A DNA stretch of 10,513 bases from positions 1 through 10,513 of the forward strand of contig JAAZLQ010000245.1 of NCBI GenBank assembly GCA_012799255.1, read 5' to 3'. Each line of letters opens with the position of its first letter. The first letter of the stretch is position 1. Shown one piece after another: positions 5,401-10,513 of this stretch. A program made the position numbers and the translations under genes. This DNA comes from Bacillota bacterium (GTDB lineage Bacteria; Bacillota_G; Limnochordia; DTU010). The notes beneath the pieces are model-generated. The model did not search any database. It saw only the letters and a program-made list of their open reading frames with translations, and was not told the DNA's origin.

Positions 5401-7242
5401 GCCACACAAACCACACTTGTGAACAGCCTGTCCCTTATGCGTCACCTTCAAAACACGTATGGTTTTTGATTCGTGACAAGCACAAATAACCGGGGCATTC
5501 TCCTCTCCAATACCGCCACAATAAACACATAACCGAAACCAATTAAAACTAGGAATATCTAGACCGAGCCCCTCCAGGGCATCATCTTCATTTTCCAGTT
5601 CTGGAACAGTATCCTCAGCAACGGCAAAATAAACTAGATTCTTATTCGATTCCAAATTATACTGATTGCTAACTGAATCAAGATGGGAATATCCAGTTTC
5701 CCCGTCTTGTTTCAATTCCCCAACTAAATAAAGACCATGACACCTAGTACAGGCTCCAAGTTCAAAGGCTCGGTACTCTACATCATCATATGTAATACGA
5801 TTTACTCTGTCCAAATAGATTTGAGGTCGAGGGGCAAAAGCAATGAAAGCCCCTTCTAAAGCCTTGATAAAAAAGTGAAACCTAGCAGGCAACAAGGCTT
5901 TATCCTCCGAACGAAGCCGAGCGTGGTTACAAAGATCAAGTAGACTTGTGGTACGATTCAGTGCTTCGCGATCATTTGGAAAGACCTGTCCTGAAAAAAC
6001 ACCCAAGTCCATAGGACCATTCTGGAGGAGCTCCATAATCTGACCAACGCGGGTATCACCTTGAAGTAAGGTGTACAACGCCTTTTTCAAATTGTGTGTT
6101 GCCAAATCCAGAAACTCGTTTACTTGATTTTCTGGAACGCCGTGTTCGTAGAGAATCTGTTCAACAGTTTCTAGATCTTGTACACCTCCCAGCCAGTCTT
6201 GTAATTCTTCATATAGGGTAGGATGTGGTGTTCCCCAAAAGCTTTGGTCGGTGGCGGAATACTCTAACTGTGTGGCCGTTATTACATCATTAAGTTGGAA
6301 ATCCTCACCACAGAGGCTCGAGGCAAACCTAGCCACAAGGTGAGCATCCTCCCGCCCCCGCCCTAGAGATGCACTGGTCAATATGCAACGAAGTTGCCCA
6401 GGAGTAGCAGCAATTGCGTTTTTCACTCTTGCCAAAAGCATGGCCATCTCTATGCCTTTAGCGCCGGTATAGGTATGGGCTTCATCCAACACAATAAACT
6501 TCCAATCTCCCGAGTACTGACCTTGAAAGAAAACATTATCAACTGGGCGAAGCATTAGATATTCTAACATGGCATAGTTAGTCAAAAGAATATGAGGTGG
6601 TGACTGCCTCATTTGTTCTCGTGAGATTATTTCATTTACCAACGGCTCCTCACCGTACATTCGCAAATACTTTCCCCATGCATCGATGAAGCGATCTTCT
6701 GTCTCCCCTGTGTAAATCCCAAAGGTGACATCCGGCGTTTCCTTCAGTAACCCACGTAAACGCTTAATTTGATCGTTGGCTAAAGCATTCATAGGATAAA
6801 GCAACAAAGCCCTTACCCCAGGTGTTAGCATCTCCCTTTCCCTTTGGCAAAATAGATGATTAAGAATAGGAATCATGAACGACTCCGTCTTACCACTGCC
6901 TGTACCAGTGGCCACCACCGCGTTACGCTGTTGTTGGCATATTGCTCTGATAGCTTGCTCTTGATGAAAGAACAGTGGCCTCCCTAGGGGTAATGACTCG
7001 CTATTGAGTTCTCTAAACCCGGCAGACAAGACCCCTTGATCGATAAGCTCATTGACACTTTGCCCCAAAACGAAGGGAGGAATGACCTCTAAAATTGGCC
7101 CCTTGGCGAACTTCCCTGGCTCTTGGAGGGCATGCTCGATTTGGCTATTTAGATCGGCACTGTTTAGTCGAAATGAAGTGCTGATGTAACTACAAAATCG
7201 ATCATATATCTCTCTTGAAGCTGTAACAGGATTCAGGCTCAT
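2434..7242 (-). CDS. Large DEAH-box helicase with C-terminal DUF1998 zinc region (Lhr/YprA-like, defence-associated)
   Basis: A 1602-residue superfamily 2 helicase. RecA domain 1 shows FFHQEQAIRAI (91-101, Q-motif-like), Walker A ATGTGSGKT (111-119), LLYPMNALANDQ (motif Ia, 147-158), YTGE (177-180), DEAH (253-256) and TSAS (289-292). RecA domain 2 has LLVFSDSRQNAAFFAPYL (679-696), motif V CSTTFELGVDVG (from 1035) and motif VI QRAGRAGRR (1065-1073). An insert of over 300 residues separates its halves. Cysteine pairs suggest several zinc sites: C498/C501, C572/C575 with C587/C589 and C610/C613, C954/C957/C969/C974, C1324/C1326/C1343/C1346, and C1430/C1433/C1438. The C-terminus carries the DUF1998 hallmarks: FDTVPGGAGH (1528-1537), then C1561, C1563, C1572 and C1575. 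This architecture belongs to the COG1205-like helicases used in DISARM, Druantia and similar systems as DNA translocases; all catalytic motifs look intact. The ATG overlaps the preceding stop (ATGA) and has GGGAGG seven bases upstream, so the two genes are translationally coupled. The exact defence system is not one I can name. Confidence 0.9.
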   Translation of the reverse strand: MSLNPVTASREIYDRFCSYISTSFRLNSADLNSQIEHALQEPGKFAKGPILEVIPPFVLGQSVNELIDQGVLSAGFRELNSESLPLGRPLFFHQEQAIRAICQQQRNAVVATGTGSGKTESFMIPILNHLFCQREREMLTPGVRALLLYPMNALANDQIKRLRGLLKETPDVTFGIYTGETEDRFIDAWGKYLRMYGEEPLVNEIISREQMRQSPPHILLTNYAMLEYLMLRPVDNVFFQGQYSGDWKFIVLDEAHTYTGAKGIEMAMLLARVKNAIAATPGQLRCILTSASLGRGREDAHLVARFASSLCGEDFQLNDVITATQLEYSATDQSFWGTPHPTLYEELQDWLGGVQDLETVEQILYEHGVPENQVNEFLDLATHNLKKALYTLLQGDTRVGQIMELLQNGPMDLGVFSGQVFPNDREALNRTTSLLDLCNHARLRSEDKALLPARFHFFIKALEGAFIAFAPRPQIYLDRVNRITYDDVEYRAFELGACTRCHGLYLVGELKQDGETGYSHLDSVSNQYNLESNKNLVYFAVAEDTVPELENEDDALEGLGLDIPSFNWFRLCVYCGGIGEENAPVICACHESKTIRVLKVTHKGQAVHKCGLCGSISSRVGIVRRFYLSEDAVSSVLGTALYQQLPGRTLAKHEEVMEHSIFGSLEGAATQEDERVKQLLVFSDSRQNAAFFAPYLGTTYRELLAKSFLVQTLEANKNACLEDNWSLADYHRRIRLHVQRLNVLKDTEDALSVEIWRWIMREFSIDTGWSGLQSMGLLAFIPDFDRVEHREMLWRLPALVEAGINPNEARTLYSFLLDQYRQNRAVEYPEAVGPHDSFFAPQNQQGGFWSKKPPGVDRQPRGYVLKGWLPAAQNIPNTRVDYISKILATNGIAPTEAEQVLNILWQSLVDPRSPLVKYLKSETVKGFGKIYKLDPAIYKVVPGRSNPRLQYYRCNVCHKVTLFNIKGVCPTYRCEGQIVPVDLDVDLGSNHYRYLYLNMRPEPMVAHEHTAQLATEYAAEVQTRFVQGDINVLSCSTTFELGVDVGELETVFMKNVPPTPANYAQRAGRAGRRTDTTAFALTYARLASHDFSQFSEPEKMISGVVRPPYFDVSNEKIATRHLYACAFAEFWRAYPAYFRTVEDFFCSDGPDLFRSFLETRPPMLLCTLKEVVPEGLQPVIGVDDWAWVEEMYARDGVMTKVVTELRKDLEGIEQAVELAIAERNFQKAARLERIRKTITARPLISYLSQRNLLPKYGFPVDVVSLDVNFHTSEAKNIDLSRDMQIAISEYAPDSQVVANGKLWTSRYVKRVPTRELVRYRYMRCVCGYFHKYLDLDQTIATNCPSCGRRQSGSSVFVVPEYGFVADSKPDQPGSQRPERTYSSRKFFSGGSKAIERSEVSLGGNILQINTHLHGTLTVVNSGNGRGFYLCKSCGYGSCQGKPSHHLNALGRECRGSFETVSLGYDFETDIVELDFSSALSGVKTLEGYWESLMYSIIEGLSYELEIDRNDIDGTIYVNLMGGRSIVLFDTVPGGAGHVKRILDDGCLESVLQCAMRLLERCRCGGGQGDTSCYGCLRNYRNQYIHDYLRRDYGLDALKRILG

Positions 7243-10200
7243 CTTTCATCCTCCCTGAAAAAATCAAATTCTATATTCTCCAAAGGGCCCATAATGTGGG
7301 CGCCTTTACGCACTTCCCAGAACAAACTCTGTTGTTCGGGATCGTATTGCACACCGTCATCGTCCCTATCCCACAACCCAGGTATGGCATTACCTTCTTC
7401 CAAGTAAAAGAAGATTTCCTCTACATGATCTCCTAAATCGACTAAGCCGCGTAAAAGCTCTTCTCCCTCGAAATGTTTAGAACTTATTTTGACATCAGTA
7501 ATCCGATACTTTTTCGGTAGGGTGTAGCGGGCATCGTTGTAATAAAAGCTTTTAAGAACTAGACCTTCAGCCTGCGCCCTTGCGAGCAACATCTTTCTAT
7601 TTGGAAGAGTTATTCTCTCCGACCAACAGATTTGTTCTCGCTTGTGGTTTCCAAATACGCTTTCAATCTCTTCTGCATAATAGATCTCCGCATGGATGAC
7701 TAGCCCTTTTAACTGCTTCTTATGAAGATAAAAAACATCTGGGGTGGATCGAACTCGGCGATCCATGAGAATTTCACCCTCAGGATCTCGGGAGCGGATT
7801 CTAAAACGCAACTTGTCTACTTGAGGATAATTCGTGGTGAAATTTAATTCTAACAGATACTCATCATCCTGCTCCGATGGGAAAAGTTCGACCTGTTCTA
7901 CTTTAATCGAAGGGTAAACTTGGACAAGGGTTTGAATCCTGCTTATTCCCAGTTCTCCTTCATACCGTACATGAATCTGACTCTGTTTTTGCAAATCATC
8001 AAGTAGATCAACAAAACCACCTAAGGGGATTTTCACTTCCCCCCGAGATATGGAAAAACCCATGTGTAAGAATTCTTGGGAGTCAGAAATGATCACTCTT
8101 TGCACTTGAGAAGTGGTAGCTTTAATACTCACCATGACGCTTGCTAACATCTGCTTTTCAGATTGAAGCAGATGCAAGGGTTGCTGAATTAGATGCCCAT
8201 TGCTATTAACCAATTGGACTTCACCAGTAGGGATTATCACATTGAATTCTTTCCAACCAATCTTGGGAAAATGAACTTGAAAGGAAACCTCACTGTCGCT
8301 ATCCAGTGGAATCAAGTAATCTTTTCCTTCTTGCTTGGCGTTACTATTCTTTAGGATACTCTTAGCAGGAACACATACCTTAAGGTGATCATCTGTGATC
8401 CGAAGTGACAACCCCCTCACCAAACAAAAATCACGTTCAAAAAGGCTTTTCTTATTAATATCAAAGACCCCAATCTCGAATGTCTGCAACGCCGGCTTGT
8501 ATTTCTGGCCAACCAGATCTTCTAGAGATAGTTTTAAGGTCGCCTCTGTCTCCTTTTTGGCACTTCGTTCTAAGATCGACTGTAATGATGTTTTTAGGGT
8601 CTTTGCCCCATTATGGTTTAAGGTAAGAACCAAATCCGATTCCACTTGTTCTAAGAAAGCTCGGCTTAGGACAAGCATAGGCGTACCAATAGCCACTGAT
8701 AACCCATCTTGGCTTAAGCCAGGTAGAATACGTATCCCTTGTAAAGAGATGCCTGAGTATTTACTAAAGAATAAAGAATGTGTCTCCCCGGTTGAATTAT
8801 AAAATTCCAGTCTGCTCTCGTCTACGTGAACTTCATAAACTGTATACCCCGAAGTCGCACAAGCGTAATGATCAATGACGTTGTCCGAAGTAGTTTTCCA
8901 TATGGCGCTAGCCAAAACATAATAAAAGCCATTGGGAAGTTGTTGGCCAGTCTGCCTTTTCCCCTGTTCGTCAAAAACCATAATGGACTCTAGAGCCAAG
9001 CTCCAATACTCATAGAGGTTGCACCAAACAAACCTAACACCTGAAAACTCAGAATGGCGAATGGGAATTTCCGTGGAATCGATAACAAGCCTTCTTCTAG
9101 CTATGTGGAACCGGCATGCAAATGCCTCATCCTCATCCCCATATTCCACAAAAAACTGAGGATTCTCCATGTATTTTGCAGATGCGGGAATTTTCTGTTC
9201 CGGCAGAGAAGCAACTAACTGACGAGTTTCTTCCACGTATCTTAAATCTGGCGACTTGAGTCTTACCTGACGGACACCTGTGGTGTGAATTTGCCCAGGC
9301 CTTGCCCGCTCTCTAAAACTAGGCGATGAAGACGACATTGGAGGATGCATCCTAGCCCATAGTTGGCGGTTGGCATGCCAACTCTGGAGTGGTTCACGCA
9401 TGCGGTGGTTTATAGCGACAGATTCACCATGATACAAAGCGTCCAACATCCTCAACGTTGTCCCAACGAAATTCTGAAACAAGATAGGGTTGGCCATTCC
9501 CAGACTAGTCAATGAAGTGGTCAAAACCTGGCGCACCGTAGAATTGCCCAATTCGTGGTCGTGTTCAAGAAGCTTTTCCCAACGTTTCCTTTGCTCGGAA
9601 ATTTCCTCCAAACGATCCCGGGTCTGACCATACTCTTCTAACAAATCATACCCTCGTACTAGACTTCCTTGGCCCAACTTAACGATTTCCGTCATCAGAG
9701 CAGAACGTTTGCTTTGGGTAATACTGCAGGCGTTTTGAGTAGCCTTTAATAATCTGGATATTTCTCTTTCCTCGCATTGCAAGTCTTCAATTTCTTTCTC
9801 AAATTCTTTCTTAATGGGATCAGTTAGAGCCGCAATCTCCGCAAAAACAGAGTCCCATTCTGTCGGTTTCCATTCGTTTAGATCATCTAAGGCCTGGGCA
9901 CATTCCTGAAACTGGAGAGATAGCTCCCCCATTCCCCACAAATTGGCTTGTAAAGCCGCCAATCGCGCCTCATAGTCGTCAATGGCCTTTTTGTGTTGTT
10001 GAATTTCTTCCTGCCATTGGTCAACCTGCTCCTTACTGTTCTCATGCAAAGAACTGGGCAAACGAAATTCAGCGAGTTCTCTCTGGAGGCTTTGCTCCTC
10101 CATAACTAATTTGTTTACTGTGTCCCTAATGCCGACTTGTTCTTGATCAAAGTTAAACAGATCCGTCCAGAGACTTTCTAACGCCTGTTCGGAAAGATCA

Positions 10201-10513
10201 TACTCTAAATACGAACTATAAACCGCGTTTAAATAATTTAAGAACTGGGGTGCGTAATAATTACTTATATAACCATGCATCAGGATGGGAGTCATATACT
10301 TCTTACCTTTTTCAATCAACGGAAGCTGTAGATCATAATAGTGTAGTGTGTCAAGGAATAGTTCTCCTAACCAGGTGGTGATGTTTCTTGGGGGATGCTT
10401 CAAGCCCAACCCAGAAATAATCGGTCCCCATAAATCACCTTCCTTGTAATGATAAACAGAACACCAGACCAAAAAAAGAGAAATTGAAAGTGAACAATTT
10501 TCCTCCAATATAC
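7239..10513 (-). CDS. Large coiled-coil protein with beta-rich C-terminal half, helicase partner (5' end outside window)
   Basis: The frame is open to the right edge. The first possible start is a TTG at 10508-10506 with no ribosome binding site, and the peptide there already looks internal (SLFLVWCSVYHYKEGDLWGP), so the N-terminus is most likely cut off. At least 1089 residues are present. Numbered from that TTG: a helical region (1-125) contains KGKKYMTPILMHG followed by NYYAPQFLNYL (67-93); coiled coils rich in E/K/Q/L lie at about 130-190 and 230-315; a helical linker with a polar SSSPSF stretch follows to about 450; and the remaining 600 residues alternate short hydrophobic and polar stretches as in stacked beta-sandwich or Ig-like domains. 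No Walker, nuclease, methylase or protease motif is visible. The stop overlaps the helicase start by four bases. I infer an adaptor or DNA/phage-recognition scaffold working with the helicase, comparable in role to DruH beside DruE in Druantia type III, but homology is not established. Confidence 0.75.
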   Translation of the reverse strand, partial: ILEENCSLSISLFLVWCSVYHYKEGDLWGPIISGLGLKHPPRNITTWLGELFLDTLHYYDLQLPLIEKGKKYMTPILMHGYISNYYAPQFLNYLNAVYSSYLEYDLSEQALESLWTDLFNFDQEQVGIRDTVNKLVMEEQSLQRELAEFRLPSSLHENSKEQVDQWQEEIQQHKKAIDDYEARLAALQANLWGMGELSLQFQECAQALDDLNEWKPTEWDSVFAEIAALTDPIKKEFEKEIEDLQCEEREISRLLKATQNACSITQSKRSALMTEIVKLGQGSLVRGYDLLEEYGQTRDRLEEISEQRKRWEKLLEHDHELGNSTVRQVLTTSLTSLGMANPILFQNFVGTTLRMLDALYHGESVAINHRMREPLQSWHANRQLWARMHPPMSSSSPSFRERARPGQIHTTGVRQVRLKSPDLRYVEETRQLVASLPEQKIPASAKYMENPQFFVEYGDEDEAFACRFHIARRRLVIDSTEIPIRHSEFSGVRFVWCNLYEYWSLALESIMVFDEQGKRQTGQQLPNGFYYVLASAIWKTTSDNVIDHYACATSGYTVYEVHVDESRLEFYNSTGETHSLFFSKYSGISLQGIRILPGLSQDGLSVAIGTPMLVLSRAFLEQVESDLVLTLNHNGAKTLKTSLQSILERSAKKETEATLKLSLEDLVGQKYKPALQTFEIGVFDINKKSLFERDFCLVRGLSLRITDDHLKVCVPAKSILKNSNAKQEGKDYLIPLDSDSEVSFQVHFPKIGWKEFNVIIPTGEVQLVNSNGHLIQQPLHLLQSEKQMLASVMVSIKATTSQVQRVIISDSQEFLHMGFSISRGEVKIPLGGFVDLLDDLQKQSQIHVRYEGELGISRIQTLVQVYPSIKVEQVELFPSEQDDEYLLELNFTTNYPQVDKLRFRIRSRDPEGEILMDRRVRSTPDVFYLHKKQLKGLVIHAEIYYAEEIESVFGNHKREQICWSERITLPNRKMLLARAQAEGLVLKSFYYNDARYTLPKKYRITDVKISSKHFEGEELLRGLVDLGDHVEEIFFYLEEGNAIPGLWDRDDDGVQYDPEQQSLFWEVRKGAHIMGPLENIEFDFFREDER

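Noticed and set aside
8395..8802. Plus-strand ORF of about 135 codons antisense to the large coiled-coil gene, and similar antisense frames inside the helicase gene
   Set aside because: They have low-complexity, basic, Ser/Arg-rich translations without ribosome binding sites and are fully covered by well-supported genes on the other strand.
2434..10513. CRISPR arrays, tRNA or rRNA genes in the large operon region
   Set aside because: No regularly spaced direct repeats and no tRNA or rRNA signature sequences were seen; the region is almost entirely protein-coding.

Overview
The window reads almost entirely on the minus strand and looks like a low-to-mid GC Firmicute, most plausibly a clostridial or Peptococcaceae-type genome (inference). 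The reasons are strong GGAGG-type ribosome binding sites before nearly every gene, near-consensus sigma-A promoters, a SatD/DUF3307 gene pair (families typical of Firmicutes), and an estimated GC in the mid-40s. In the minus-strand reading direction (high to low coordinates) there are three units.

Unit 1, 10513-2319, is a defence-like operon. It starts with a large protein of at least 1090 residues that runs off the right edge. This protein has a helical N-terminus with a striking KGKKYMTPILMHG stretch, two coiled-coil segments and a long beta-rich C-terminal half. Its stop overlaps the start of a 1602-residue Lhr/YprA-type DEAH helicase (ATGA overlap). The helicase carries several cysteine clusters and a C-terminal DUF1998-type zinc region, the helicase class found in DISARM, Druantia and related antiphage systems. 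Seventeen bases after the helicase, behind a perfect Shine-Dalgarno, sits a 32-codon reading frame resembling the first residues of HNH endonucleases of the McrA/sulfur-binding-domain kind. It then stops, so the third gene of the operon appears broken. The debris beyond it (2298-2056) encodes the C-terminal end of an IS3-family OrfB transposase, a likely cause of the break.

Unit 2, 1953-464, is a two-gene operon: an integral membrane DUF3307 protein followed one base later by a SatD family protein. A TTGTGA-N17-TAGAAT extended -10 promoter lies in front. Two copies of an 18-bp inverted repeat (TTAACCT-N4-AGGTTAA) sit on and just upstream of the -35. SatD itself reads as a class III nucleotidyl-cyclase-like palm domain fused to a helix-turn-helix, which suggests that it senses or makes a nucleotide and may bind those operators (inference).

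Unit 3, 213-1, is the first 39 codons of a patatin-like phospholipase behind its own TTGACA-N17-TAAAAT promoter; the rest lies outside the window. The 346-bp gap between satD and this gene holds only the promoter, a weak hairpin and no convincing gene.

The most interesting items are the two-protein helicase system with its decayed nuclease partner, and the cyclase-like SatD with paired operators.
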